Shown: piece by piece, positions 9,243 through 18,141 of the stretch
Position numbering within the stretch: the first letter of the stretch is position 1
How the letters are laid out: each line of letters opens with the position of its first letter
Assembly (NCBI RefSeq): GCF_000158475.2
Contig: NZ_KI392030.1
Span: forward strand, 461,134-514,654
DNA: 53,521 nucleotides
Source of the DNA: Oxalobacter paraformigenes
GTDB taxonomy: Bacteria > Pseudomonadota > Gammaproteobacteria > Burkholderiales > Burkholderiaceae_D
Direction: 5' to 3'
Program-made: the position numbers and the translations under genes
Notes under the pieces: model-generated
Databases searched by the model: none
Told to the model about the DNA's origin: nothing
The model's input: the letters and a program-made list of their open reading frames with translations, nothing else

Positions 9243-9977
9243 ATGTCAAAACTTACTCATTTCGGTTTCCAGAAAATCGGCGAACACGAAAAAACAGAAA
9301 AGGTGGCCGAGGTTTTCGATCGTGTCGCTACCCGTTACGATCTGATGAACGATCTGATGTCTGGCGGTTTGCACAGGTTGTGGAAAGCGTTTGCCGTTTC
9401 ACAAGCTGGCGTCAGGAAAGGTTTCCGGGTTTTGGATGTGGCTGGTGGAACGGGCGATCTGACGCGTTCTTTTTCGAAACAGGTCGGTGCGGAAGGGGAA
9501 GTCTGGTTAACCGATATCAATGAAACCATGCTGCAACAGGGACGTGACAGGTTGTTGAACAAGGGAATTGTTGTTCCCGTCATGGTATGCGATGCGGAAG
9601 ATTTGCCTTTTCCGGACGATTATTTCGATCGTGTTATCGTATCGTTCGGTCTACGGAACATGACTCACAAGGAAAAAGCCTTGTCTGAAATGAACAGGGT
9701 CCTGAAGTCTGGAGGAAAGCTGCTGGTTCTCGAATTTTCGAAAGTTTGGAAACCGTTGCAGAATCTGTATGATATGTATTCGTTTTCCGTTTTGCCATGG
9801 TTGGGAAAACATGTGGCGAAAAGCGCGGACAGTTATCGTTATCTGGCGGAGTCCATACGGGTTCATCCTGATCAGGCAACTTTGCAGAAAATGATGGAAG
9901 AGGCCGGGTTTGTATGCGCCAGATTTTTCAATCTGACTGCAGGTGTGGTCGCTCTTCATACCGGTATGAAGTTATAA
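9243..9977 (+). CDS. ubiE: Ubiquinone/menaquinone C-methyltransferase UbiE
   Basis: Carries out the SAM-dependent C-methylation of the quinone ring in ubiquinone synthesis. The 244-aa product starts with the family segment [15 protein letters not shown], has SAM motif [12 protein letters not shown] at residues 63–73, and later [14 protein letters not shown] and [17 protein letters not shown] chose the ATG at 9243; a TTG at 9234 overlaps the HIT stop. It is followed by a Tim44-domain gene and ubiB, a known betaproteobacterial cluster. Confidence 0.96.
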   Translation: MSKLTHFGFQKIGEHEKTEKVAEVFDRVATRYDLMNDLMSGGLHRLWKAFAVSQAGVRKGFRVLDVAGGTGDLTRSFSKQVGAEGEVWLTDINETMLQQGRDRLLNKGIVVPVMVCDAEDLPFPDDYFDRVIVSFGLRNMTHKEKALSEMNRVLKSGGKLLVLEFSKVWKPLQNLYDMYSFSVLPWLGKHVAKSADSYRYLAESIRVHPDQATLQKMMEEAGFVCARFFNLTAGVVALHTGMKL

Positions 9978-9989
9978 AACAGGAGATTT

Positions 9990-10907
9990 ATGAAAAAGTT
10001 TTTGCTTGCATTTGTTTTGGTAGCAGGTTTGGCGTCAATGGTTATGACGGACGTACAGGCAAGAAGGCTGGGCGGCGGTTCGTTCGGGCGTCAGTCGTCT
10101 AATATCGGACGTATTGCACCGATGCAAAGAAACATGGCGCAGCCCAATCAGCAGGCGCAACAGGCCCAGCGAGCCGCCAATCAGTCACAAGCTGCAAATG
10201 CGGCCAGACCGGCAAGCCGCTGGGGAGGTATTCTGGGCGGTGCGCTGCTTGGTCTGGGGCTGGGCGCCCTGTTAAGCCATTTCGGTATTGGCGGAGACAT
10301 GGCTGGCATGATCAGTACGATTCTGATGCTTGTCATTATCGTGTATGTGGTTCGTTTTCTCTTGCGGCGCTTTTCAAAAAGGCGGCAAATGGAACAGGAT
10401 CCGACCGCTTATGCCAGCAATTACCGGAATACGGGTTACCAGCATTCGTCAACGCCGGAAATCGGTTCGGGGCTTCCACATCAGTTTCAGGGCAACCAGA
10501 GTGGCGCTGGAGCCGTGAGCGATACCTGGGGCATTCCTGCCGACTTTGATGTTCCGGCTTTCCTTAGGGCGGCGAAATCCTATTTCATCCGGATGCAAGC
10601 TGCCTGGGACAAGGGAGATATCAACGATATTCACGAGTTCACCACGCCTGAAATGTTTGCCGAGATCCGGCTGCAATTGCAGGAACGTGGGGATTCTCCG
10701 AATGTAACGGATGTCGTGTCGCTGGATGCGGAACTTCTCGGGATCGAAACGCTGAATGACGAGTACATGGCCAGTGTCAAGTTCAGCGGCAAAATTCGCG
10801 AAGCCGAGAGTGCTCCGGCCGAACCGTTTGAGGAAGTGTGGAATCTGACCAGACCGATTTCGAAAAAGGACGGGTGGGTTCTGGCCGGCATTCAGCAATT
10901 GTCCTGA
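9990..10907 (+). CDS. Exported or membrane-anchored Tim44-like domain protein
   Basis: The 305-aa product has an N-terminal signal-like helix (residues 1–25), a Gln/Ala-rich linker (about 45–75), a glycine-rich region and one or two transmembrane segments (about 78–120), then a C-terminal Tim44 domain (about 175–305). Tim44 domains bind membranes or proteins in mitochondrial import; the bacterial homologues have no settled function. AGGAG stands ahead of the ATG, 12 bases after ubiE. The position between ubiE and ubiB is common in betaproteobacteria and hints at an envelope or quinone-linked role, which is inference. Confidence 0.85.
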   Translation: MKKFLLAFVLVAGLASMVMTDVQARRLGGGSFGRQSSNIGRIAPMQRNMAQPNQQAQQAQRAANQSQAANAARPASRWGGILGGALLGLGLGALLSHFGIGGDMAGMISTILMLVIIVYVVRFLLRRFSKRRQMEQDPTAYASNYRNTGYQHSSTPEIGSGLPHQFQGNQSGAGAVSDTWGIPADFDVPAFLRAAKSYFIRMQAAWDKGDINDIHEFTTPEMFAEIRLQLQERGDSPNVTDVVSLDAELLGIETLNDEYMASVKFSGKIREAESAPAEPFEEVWNLTRPISKKDGWVLAGIQQLS

Positions 10908-10932
10908 TGTTGTCGAAAAAACAGGTTTTGAT

Positions 10933-10970
10933 AAAACCGTCCGCCTGCTGCAGCGGACGGTTTTATTTTT
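10933..10970 (+). terminator. Rho-independent terminator after the Tim44 gene
   Basis: A perfect 12-bp stem (10933–10944 with 10953–10964), eight-base loop, then ATTTTT. It lies 25 bases after the stop and separates ubiE–Tim44 from ubiB. Confidence 0.92.
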
Positions 10971-11092
10971 GTGTGTTTGTTACAGTCGGGTTTGTTTTTG
11001 CCGTTTTTCTGTAGTCAGGCCCTGGAAAATGGCATATTGTATTTCGAAAAGAGAAGAAGTGATTGGGCAACGCTGATGGGAGAGAATGGTTA

Positions 11093-12655
11093 ATGCGAAA
11101 GGTCTGGAGGCTGATCGTTATTTTTTATATCCTTTTCCGGTACGGTCTGGACGAACTGGCCGTTTCGTACTTTCCCAGCGGACGCATTGTCGTGTTTTAC
11201 CGATGTCTGTTTTTCTGGAGAAATTTGTCGGTCCTTCCCGGCGCCAGGCTGAGAAAAGCGCTGGAAGAATTGGGGCCGATTTTTATCAAGTTCGGCCAGA
11301 TGCTCTCGACGCGTCGCGATTTGCTGCCGGCCGATATTGCTGACGAACTGTCGAAATTGCAGGATCGTGTGCCGCCCTTTGACTCGAATCTTGCGGTCGA
11401 ACAGATAACGAAGTATCTCGGTGCGCCTCCTGAAGAATTGTTCGCTTCTTTCGACAGGATTCCGGTTGCCTCCGCTTCAGTAGCCCAGGTTCATTTTGCC
11501 AGGCTTCATAATGGGCGTGAGGTTGCCGTCAAGGTTTTGCGGCCGGAGATGCAAAAGCGGATTGGCCGCGATATCGAACTGATGTACGTTTTTGCCGCTT
11601 TGGGAGAACGGTTCTGGCGAGACGGAAAACGTCTCCGTCTGACAGCGGTTGTTCATGAGTTCGACAAGTCTCTTCACGACGAGCTCGACTTAATGCGCGA
11701 AGCGGCCAATTATAGCCAGTTACGCAGGAATTTTGCCGATTCGGACAAACTGATGGTCCCGGAGATTTTCTGGGATTATTGTTCCACCAACGTTATCGTC
11801 ATGGAAAAAATGGTCGGCATTCCCATTTCCCGGACGGACAGACTGCTTGAGGCTGGCCTGGATCTGAAGAAACTGGCCAGTAACGGAGTGGAAATTTTCC
11901 TGACGCAGGTATTCCGTGACGCTTTTTTTCATGCCGATATGCATCCGGGAAATATCCTTATTTCCGTGGAACCGGCCACCTTCGGAAGATATATTGCGCT
12001 GGACCTCGGCATTGTCGGCATGCTGGACGATTTTGACAAGGAATATCTTTCAAAAAACTTTGTCGCTTTCTTTCGCCGCGATTACCGGATGGTGGCCGAG
12101 GCCAATATCGAATCGGGGTGGGCGCCTCCCGACACCAGTGTGGTGGAACTCGAAGCTGCTGTCCGGACATGTTGCGAACCCATGTTCGATCGTCCTCTCC
12201 GGGATTTTTCGTTCGGTATGGTCCTGATGCGCCTGTTTCAGACTTCGCGACGGTTCAATATCGAAATTCAGCCGCAACTGGTGCTGTTGCAAAAGACCAT
12301 GCTGAACATTGAAGGGTTGGGGCGGCAACTCGATCCAGACCTCGATTTGTGGAAAACTGCAAAGCCTTTTCTTGAGGAATGGATGGACAGACAAATCGGT
12401 TTCCGGGGATTGCTGGACCGGTTCAAAGCCGAATCAGTCAATTACAGCCGGATTATCCCCCAACTGCCGCGCCTGGTTCAGGGAGCGCTGGAAAATGTTG
12501 CAAGGCCTGACAAAAAATCGGAATTGCTGGATCGGCTTGTTGTTGAACAGGCCAGAATCAACCGTCGGCTAAACCGTTTGGTGTATTTTGGAGGCGGTGT
12601 TCTGATCGGTATTTTATTGGTCAGAATTCTTTTAAACTGGCGCTATTTTTTCTGA
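11093..12655 (+). CDS. ubiB: Ubiquinone biosynthesis atypical kinase UbiB
   Basis: UbiB/ADCK-family ATPase needed for ubiquinone synthesis, thought to mobilise lipid intermediates. The 520-aa product has the family KxGQ motif (KFGQ, residues 66–69), the alanine-rich loop PVASASVAQVHFA (about 124–136), VAVKVLRP with Lys147, and HADMHPGNIL in place of a normal kinase catalytic loop. A C-terminal hydrophobic helix anchors it. Start chosen at the ATG at 11093, which follows GGGAGAGA; upstream TTG 11063 is less likely. The ubiJ gene often found just upstream is absent; a terminator occupies that place. Confidence 0.95.
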   Translation: MRKVWRLIVIFYILFRYGLDELAVSYFPSGRIVVFYRCLFFWRNLSVLPGARLRKALEELGPIFIKFGQMLSTRRDLLPADIADELSKLQDRVPPFDSNLAVEQITKYLGAPPEELFASFDRIPVASASVAQVHFARLHNGREVAVKVLRPEMQKRIGRDIELMYVFAALGERFWRDGKRLRLTAVVHEFDKSLHDELDLMREAANYSQLRRNFADSDKLMVPEIFWDYCSTNVIVMEKMVGIPISRTDRLLEAGLDLKKLASNGVEIFLTQVFRDAFFHADMHPGNILISVEPATFGRYIALDLGIVGMLDDFDKEYLSKNFVAFFRRDYRMVAEANIESGWAPPDTSVVELEAAVRTCCEPMFDRPLRDFSFGMVLMRLFQTSRRFNIEIQPQLVLLQKTMLNIEGLGRQLDPDLDLWKTAKPFLEEWMDRQIGFRGLLDRFKAESVNYSRIIPQLPRLVQGALENVARPDKKSELLDRLVVEQARINRRLNRLVYFGGGVLIGILLVRILLNWRYFF

Positions 12656-12755
12656 TTTTTCAATCTGTTTAAATAAAACAACAGCTCTCCTTTTTACTTT
12701 CCCAGACAAGGGAAATTAATACAAAATTTTTGGTATAGCCATCGGCAACTGCCAG

Positions 12756-12761
12756 TATAAT
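12756..12761 (+). promoter_or_regulatory. Possible -10 box ahead of the symporter gene
   Basis: A perfect TATAAT stands 40 bases before the symporter ATG in the 146-base gap after ubiB. No good -35 is seen at normal spacing (TTGGTA is 20 bases upstream), so this may be a weak or activator-dependent promoter. The gap also holds a short hairpin TTTCCC–GGGAAA near 12700. Confidence 0.35.
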
Positions 12762-12801
12762 CTGCACCGTTTTCAACGCGTCGTTCTTTACATGTGCTTT
12801 C

Positions 12802-14220
12802 ATGAATACACTTGTCTGGTTCGTTGTTCTGTACTGGATCATTTCCGTCGGTATAGGAATGTATGCGGCGCGTTATGTCAGGAATTCAAAGGATTTTGCC
12901 ATTGCCGGCCGGTCTTTGCCGATGTCGGTGGTAACGGCAACCGTTTTCGCCACATGGTTCGGTTCTGAAGCCGTTCTGGGGATTCCGGCCACCTTCGTCA
13001 AAGAAGGGTTTACCGGTGTGATTGCCGATCCGTTCGGTTCGGCCATGTGTCTGGTTCTGGTCGGCCTGCTTTTTGCCAAGCGGCTCTACAGAATGAATCT
13101 CATGACGATCAGCGATTATTATCGCAACCGTTATGGCAGAGCTGTCGAAATCATTGTTTCCCTCTGTATCGTCGTTTCCTATCTCGGCTGGGTAGCGGCC
13201 CAGATCAAGGCGCTGGGACTGGTCTTCAATGTCATATCCGGTGGCGTCATTTCCATGAATATGGGCATGATTATCGGTTCGGTCAGTGTATTGGTATATA
13301 CCCTGATGGGAGGAATGTGGTCTGTCGCGATTACCGATTTCCTGCAGATGATTATCATTGTCATTGGTATTGTCTATATCGGCTGGGAAGTATCCGGTAT
13401 GGTGGGAGGCGCCGATGTCGTGATCCGGCATGCCGCCGAGGCGGGAAAATTGCGGATTTATCCAAAACCCGAATTGAGGGACATTTTGTGGTTTTTCGGT
13501 GCCTGGGTGACGCTGATGTTCGGCTCCATTCCCCAGCAGGATGTTTTTCAGCGGGTCGCTTCTTCCAAAGATGAAAATGTCGCCAGAAATGCCTCGATTG
13601 TGGGAGGCATTTTTTATCTTTTGTTTGCCCTGATCCCGATGTTCCTGTGCTATTCGGCAATACTGATTGACCCGGCACTGGTTGAACGTTTTATAAACGG
13701 GGATTCCCAGATGATTTTGCCGGTTATGATTATGACTTATATGCCGGTTTTTGCGCAGGTCATGTTTTTCGGGGCGCTTCTTTCCGCCATCAAGAGCTGT
13801 GCGAGCGCCACTTTGCTGGCGCCATCCGTGACGTTTTCTGAAAACGTGATGAAGGAAATTCTCCCGAATCTTTCCGACAGGCAATCATTGTTCATGATGC
13901 GTATTGTCGTCCTTGTTTTTGCAGGAATTGTCACTATCTTTGCCATGAATACCGATTCAAGCATTTTCGAAATGGTGGAAGATGCCTATAAAGTGACACT
14001 CGTTGCAGCATTCGTTCCCCTGATTTGCGGCTTTTTCTGGAAATATGCCAATAATCGGGGCGCATTGACATCGATGATTATGGGATTGGCGAGCTGGATT
14101 TTCCTCGAAATCGTTTATCCGGATGGCGTGTTTCCACCACAGTTGATGGGACTGGTGATGAGTCTGATCGGTATGGTGGCCGGTTCTCTACTGTTCAGAA
14201 GGCCGGGAAAGACGGTATGA
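12802..14220 (+). CDS. Sodium:solute symporter family transporter
   Basis: A 472-aa inner-membrane protein with about a dozen transmembrane helices, starting in the first residues without a cleavable signal. The N-terminal segments ARYVRNSKDFAIAGRSLP and ATVFATWFGSEAVLGIPATF are typical of the SSS (PutP-like) family, which couples sodium entry to uptake of amino acids, carboxylates or similar solutes. The substrate cannot be told. It sits alone between ubiB and fmdB without a metabolic partner gene. Confidence 0.88.
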   Translation: MNTLVWFVVLYWIISVGIGMYAARYVRNSKDFAIAGRSLPMSVVTATVFATWFGSEAVLGIPATFVKEGFTGVIADPFGSAMCLVLVGLLFAKRLYRMNLMTISDYYRNRYGRAVEIIVSLCIVVSYLGWVAAQIKALGLVFNVISGGVISMNMGMIIGSVSVLVYTLMGGMWSVAITDFLQMIIIVIGIVYIGWEVSGMVGGADVVIRHAAEAGKLRIYPKPELRDILWFFGAWVTLMFGSIPQQDVFQRVASSKDENVARNASIVGGIFYLLFALIPMFLCYSAILIDPALVERFINGDSQMILPVMIMTYMPVFAQVMFFGALLSAIKSCASATLLAPSVTFSENVMKEILPNLSDRQSLFMMRIVVLVFAGIVTIFAMNTDSSIFEMVEDAYKVTLVAAFVPLICGFFWKYANNRGALTSMIMGLASWIFLEIVYPDGVFPPQLMGLVMSLIGMVAGSLLFRRPGKTV

Positions 14221-14293
14221 ACTGAAAGGGTCGGTGTATTTCTTTTTGAAAAGAACTATAATTCAGCGTTTACGGGAGTTTTCGGAGTTAAAA

Positions 14294-14557
14294 ATGCCAA
14301 TTTATGCTTATCGTTGTGAAGAATGCGGTTTTTCCAAGGATGTCCTGCAGAAATTGTCTGACAAGCCCCTGACGGTTTGTCCTTCTTGCGGTAAAGAACA
14401 CTTCAAAAAACAATTGACTGCAGCGGCTTTTCAATTGAAAGGGTCGGGGTGGTATGAAACCGATTTCAAAAATGGCCATGACGGGCATTCGGGTGCGGGT
14501 TCGTCGGCATGCAGTTGTTGCCCGATGAGCAATCCGGAAAGCGGTACCTGTGGCTGA
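14294..14557 (+). CDS. FmdB-family zinc-ribbon protein
   Basis: An 87-aa protein starting MPIYAYRCEECG, the standard start of FmdB-type regulatory zinc ribbons. Two CxxC pairs (CEEC and CPSC) form the metal site. The tail is rich in Gly, Ser and Cys (ACSCCPMSNPESGTCG) and may hold a second metal. CGGAG is well placed before the ATG; the 20 upstream in-frame codons are not needed. fmdB commonly precedes aspS in this group, often with a DUF502 membrane-protein gene between; that gene is missing here. Function unknown. Confidence 0.88.
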   Translation: MPIYAYRCEECGFSKDVLQKLSDKPLTVCPSCGKEHFKKQLTAAAFQLKGSGWYETDFKNGHDGHSGAGSSACSCCPMSNPESGTCG

Positions 14558-14675
14558 TTTGAAAAGGCCGGAACAGTTTGGCCTGCTTTGGGATATCCAC
14601 TCATCGGATCCGGATGCTGTCGTTGCAAGAACGGAAACGTTCGGCAAGTTACAAAACCTTATTGAGAAAAAGTAG
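14550..14675 (+). CDS. Possible 41-aa protein between fmdB and aspS
   Basis: An open frame starting at GTG 14550, overlapping the fmdB end by 8 bases, and stopping 6 bases before the aspS ATG. GGAAAG stands 8 bases ahead of the GTG, and the frame fills the whole gap. The product starts MADLKRPEQFGLLWDIHSSD and ends in a charged helix KLQNLIEKK. It has no membrane segment and no family I recognise. It could be a real small gene, a coupling peptide for aspS, or the remains of a lost gene. Confidence 0.4.
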   Translation: MADLKRPEQFGLLWDIHSSDPDAVVARTETFGKLQNLIEKK

Positions 14676-14681
14676 ATATTT

Positions 14682-16499
14682 ATGTCCATGCGAACGAATT
14701 ATTGTGGCCTTACTACCGAGGCGTTGCTCGGTCAGACTGTAACCTTGTGTGGCTGGGTACACCGGCGTCGGGATCACGGCGGGATCATATTTATCGATAT
14801 GAGGGATCGTGAAGGGCTGGTACAGATCGTCTGCGATCCGGACAGGCCTGATGTGTTCAAAATTGCCGAATCGATTCGTAACGAATACTGCCTTCGGGTA
14901 ACGGGTACAGTACGTGCCAGGCCAGAAGGTACGGTCAATGAGAATCTGACCTCAGGCCATATCGAAGTGTTCTGTGAAACGCTCGAGGTGTTGAATCCTT
15001 CCGTGACTCCTCCGTTCCAGCTGGACGACGAACACCTTTCCGAGACAACCCGCTTGACCCACAGGGTGCTGGATTTGCGGCGTCCGCAGATGCAAAATAA
15101 TTTGCGGTTGCGTTACAAGGTAGCCATGGAAGTGCGCAAATATCTGGATGCGAACGGTTTTATCGATATCGAAACGCCAATGCTGACCAAATCGACGCCG
15201 GAGGGGGCACGCGACTATCTCGTGCCGTCGCGTGTGAATCCGGGGGAGTTTTTCGCATTGCCGCAGTCTCCACAGCTTTTCAAGCAATTGCTGATGGTTG
15301 CCGGTTTCGACCGTTATTACCAGATTACAAAGTGTTTCCGTGATGAAGATTTGCGGGCGGATCGGCAACCTGAATTCACGCAGATCGACTGCGAAATGTC
15401 TTTTGTTGAAGAACAGGAAGTTCGCGATCTGTTCGAAAACATGATTCGTGAGATTTTCGCCAACACCATGAATACGGAATTGCCGAAACCGTTTCCGGTC
15501 ATGACGCATGAAATGGCTATGGCCAGGTATGGTTCCGACAAGCCTGATTTGCGCGTCAAGCTGGAATTTACCGAACTGACGGATGTCATGAAAAACGTTC
15601 CGTTCAAGGTATTCAGCAATGCCGCCAATATGCCGGGCGGTCGTGTCGCCGCTCTTCTTGTTCCCGGGGGCTCAGCTGAAGGTTCCGGCATGCCACGTTC
15701 CGAAATTGACGCTTATACCCAGTTTGTCGGAATTTACGGCGCAAAAGGGCTGGCTTACATTCGCGTTAACGATATCAGCAAGGGCGCAGCCGGTTTGCAG
15801 TCGCCTATCGTCAAGAATCTGACTGACGAGGCGATCAGGCAAATCCTGGAACGTACCGGAGCGAAGAATGGCGATCTGATATTCTTTGGCGCTGACAAGG
15901 CCCGGATTGTCAATGACGCGCTGGGAGCGTTGAGAAACAAGATCGGCTATTCCGATTTCGGGCATGCCCACGGATTGTTCGAGGAATCCTGGAAACCGTT
16001 ATGGGTGATCGATTTCCCCATGTTTGAATACGATGAGGGAGACAATCGCTGGGTTGCCTGCCATCATCCGTTCACATCGCCCAAAGACGGACATGAAGAT
16101 TATCTCGAAAGTGATCCGGGACGCTGCCGGGCGAAAGCCTATGACATGGTGCTGAATGGATGGGAACTGGGTGGCGGTTCTATCCGTATTCACAAGGAAG
16201 AAGTCCAGAGCAAGGTATTCAGGGCGTTGAAAATCGGCGATGGGGAAGCCAGGGAAAAATTCGGTTTCCTGCTGGATGCATTGCAATATGGCGCACCTCC
16301 GCATGGCGGTCTCGCTTTTGGACTGGACAGGCTAGTTACGCTGATGACGGGCTCGGATTCCATTCGTGATGTGATCGCTTTTCCGAAAACACAACGGGCC
16401 CAATGTCTCCTGACCCACGCCCCATCGACTGTCAGTGAAAAACAGTTGCAGGAACTGCACATTCGTCTGCGGAAAATAGAAACGGCTCAACCGGCTTGA
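14682..16499 (+). CDS. aspS: Aspartyl-tRNA synthetase (possibly non-discriminating)
   Basis: Class II synthetase of 605 aa charging tRNA-Asp. The anticodon-binding OB fold occupies about residues 1–105. Motif 2 is seen in [19 protein letters not shown] and motif 3 in [11 protein letters not shown]; the bacterial insertion domain lies between. The anticodon loop contains RRRDHGG with His32, where tRNA-Asp-specific enzymes such as that of E. coli have Leu; His is typical of enzymes that also charge tRNA-Asn, which then need GatCAB. No gatCAB gene is in the window. Confidence 0.97.
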   Translation: MSMRTNYCGLTTEALLGQTVTLCGWVHRRRDHGGIIFIDMRDREGLVQIVCDPDRPDVFKIAESIRNEYCLRVTGTVRARPEGTVNENLTSGHIEVFCETLEVLNPSVTPPFQLDDEHLSETTRLTHRVLDLRRPQMQNNLRLRYKVAMEVRKYLDANGFIDIETPMLTKSTPEGARDYLVPSRVNPGEFFALPQSPQLFKQLLMVAGFDRYYQITKCFRDEDLRADRQPEFTQIDCEMSFVEEQEVRDLFENMIREIFANTMNTELPKPFPVMTHEMAMARYGSDKPDLRVKLEFTELTDVMKNVPFKVFSNAANMPGGRVAALLVPGGSAEGSGMPRSEIDAYTQFVGIYGAKGLAYIRVNDISKGAAGLQSPIVKNLTDEAIRQILERTGAKNGDLIFFGADKARIVNDALGALRNKIGYSDFGHAHGLFEESWKPLWVIDFPMFEYDEGDNRWVACHHPFTSPKDGHEDYLESDPGRCRAKAYDMVLNGWELGGGSIRIHKEEVQSKVFRALKIGDGEAREKFGFLLDALQYGAPPHGGLAFGLDRLVTLMTGSDSIRDVIAFPKTQRAQCLLTHAPSTVSEKQLQELHIRLRKIETAQPA

Positions 16500-16507
16500 A
16501 AAAAGGA

Positions 16508-16540
16508 AAGGGAGCGACGCGCTCCCTTGTTTCGTTTTGA
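16508..16540 (+). terminator. Terminator after aspS
   Basis: A perfect 9-bp stem AAGGGAGCG/CGCTCCCTT (16508–16516, 16520–16528), three-base loop, followed by GTTTCGTTTT. The T-run reaches almost to the nudB start codon. Confidence 0.85.
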
Positions 16541-16542
16541 AC

Positions 16543-17031
16543 GTGACCTATAAAATTCCCCAATCGGTTCTTGTCGTGATTTATACGAAAGAACTCGATG
16601 TTTTGCTGATCGAGCGTGCCGACCGTCCCGGTTTCTGGCAATCGGTAACAGGTTCTCGGGATTCGCTGTCCGAGCCGCTGGAAAAAACAGCGGTACGGGA
16701 AGTTTTTGAAGAAACAGGCATAAGGATTGTCGAGACGGTTCCAAATCCGGAACAACATGAAGTTTCCTTCAATTGCCTGGAAGACTGGAAGACTGAAAAC
16801 GTTTTCGAAATTTTTTCCGTCTGGCGGCATCGATTCGCACCTGGTGTAACCGAAAATACGGAACATGTTTTCGGATTGCTGGTACCGGAAAAATTTCCGG
16901 TCGTCCTTGCTCCCCGCGAACATCTGAATTCCATTTGGTTGCCTTATCGGGAAGCGGCGGAAAAATGCTTTTCTTATACTAACAAAAACGCCATTCTGCA
17001 ATTGCCTGAGCGTTTTCATCCATTGCTTTGA
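16543..17031 (+). CDS. nudB: Dihydroneopterin triphosphate diphosphatase (Nudix)
   Basis: Removes pyrophosphate from dihydroneopterin triphosphate in folate synthesis. The 162-aa product starts YKIPQSVLVVIYT and has ERADRPGFWQSVTGS, both typical of NudB, with a Nudix box ending REVFEETGI. Start is uncertain: GTG 16543 fits the family N-terminus better than TTG 16537; neither has a clear ribosome site. It directly follows the aspS terminator, so expression probably depends on read-through. The folate genes pabAB and pabC are elsewhere in the window. Confidence 0.9.
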   Translation: MTYKIPQSVLVVIYTKELDVLLIERADRPGFWQSVTGSRDSLSEPLEKTAVREVFEETGIRIVETVPNPEQHEVSFNCLEDWKTENVFEIFSVWRHRFAPGVTENTEHVFGLLVPEKFPVVLAPREHLNSIWLPYREAAEKCFSYTNKNAILQLPERFHPLL

Positions 17032-17062
17032 TCGCCTGCGGTAGAGGCAAGCATCCATAAAA

Positions 17063-17088
17063 AAACCAGCCCGGGAAAAGGCTGGTTT
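17063..17088 (-). terminator. Terminator between nudB and ppiC-type gene
   Basis: A 9-bp stem AAACCAGCC/GGCTGGTTT with an eight-base loop. On the minus strand it is followed by a run of T, so it ends the isomerase transcript; on the plus strand it may also stop nudB, more weakly. Confidence 0.88.
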
Positions 17089-17106
17089 CTTGAAAAGAAC
17101 GGGTTT

Positions 17107-17886
17107 TTATTCGATTTTGGCCTGTTTCATCAGATTCATTTCATATTCTTGCCATTTTCGTTCTTCCAGTGAGGTTTTGATCTTGGGTTTGACCTGATTC
17201 AACGATGGCAAAGTGGCTTTCCGGACATCAACCAGTTTGATGATGTGGTAACCGAACTGGGTTTTCACAGGCGTTTTGGTAATCTGGCCTTTTTTAAGCG
17301 CAATCATAGCGTCGGAGAAAGGCTTGATGTAATTGGAGGGGGACGCCCAGCTCAAATCACCGCCACGGGCTGCCGAGCCCTGATCGATCGATTTTTCCTT
17401 GGCGATTTTTTCGAAGTTCGCCCCTTTATTTAATTGATTGATGATGTTTTGTGCATCGGCTTCATTTTTTACCAGAATGTGTTTGACATGATATTGTTGT
17501 CCGTTCTGGAGGGAAGCGACACGATCATACTCAGCCTTGATTTCTTTATCGGAGACCGGATTCTTTTTAAGGTAATTCGTGCGAAGCGCATCGATCATAA
17601 TACTGCGCTTGGCGAATTCCAGCTGTTTTTTTACTTCGTCCGATGAGGCAACATTCTGTTTTTCTGCTTCCTGAACCAGGACTTCCCGCAGAACAAGCTT
17701 GTTTTTGATATCTTGTCTTAACTGGGGCGTATCTTTTTCGCCGTAACTGACCAGTTCTTTAACGAGAGCATCAGAATGGGATGCCGGGATCGGTTTTCCA
17801 TTGACGACAGCCAGATTCTCTGCGAATACGGTAGTGGAGATAAGGGAAAGCGATATGGCGCTTAAAACCAGAGCCTTTTTGATCAT
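17107..17886 (-). CDS. Periplasmic PpiC/parvulin-type peptidyl-prolyl isomerase
   Basis: A 259-aa exported folding factor. The signal peptide is MIKKALVLSAISLSLISTTV with cleavage near FA-EN (residue 22). A SurA-like helical N-domain follows (about 30–125), then a parvulin domain (about 130–225) with YHVKHILVK, ARGGDLSW and FGYHIIKLVD. The start at 17886 is supported by AGGAAATTTT just ahead and by the signal peptide; the longer upstream frame is not. It stands alone between a terminator and its promoter. Likely assists outer-membrane or secreted protein folding, by family. Confidence 0.9.
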   Translation of the reverse strand: MIKKALVLSAISLSLISTTVFAENLAVVNGKPIPASHSDALVKELVSYGEKDTPQLRQDIKNKLVLREVLVQEAEKQNVASSDEVKKQLEFAKRSIMIDALRTNYLKKNPVSDKEIKAEYDRVASLQNGQQYHVKHILVKNEADAQNIINQLNKGANFEKIAKEKSIDQGSAARGGDLSWASPSNYIKPFSDAMIALKKGQITKTPVKTQFGYHIIKLVDVRKATLPSLNQVKPKIKTSLEERKWQEYEMNLMKQAKIE

Positions 17887-17998
17887 AAAATTTCCTAGCA
17901 AATTGATGACGGCGAAAAATATAAAATGAAAATGCAGGGTAATTCCGTTTTGTTGCAAAAATTTACAAAAGTTTTATTCGAAGCCGCAACGTGTTTTT

Positions 17999-18026
17999 AC
18001 TATACCCTTCTTTTATACAAAGTAAA
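17999..18026 (-). promoter_or_regulatory. Putative promoter of the isomerase gene
   Basis: On the minus strand, -35 TTTACT (18026–18021), 16-base spacer, -10 TATAGT (18004–17999), leaving an AT-rich leader of about 105 bases. The rest of the 255-base gap to the peptide-binding protein gene holds no gene I can support. Confidence 0.45.
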
Positions 18027-18141
18027 AATGGCGTGCGACGGAGATTAATGACAGAATAATCTTTTTCCCTATTTAAGAAAACGTTTTTGAACGAATCCGG
18101 GGAAATACGAGTGATTTCCGCTTCGCAGGTTTAGTTGTCGA

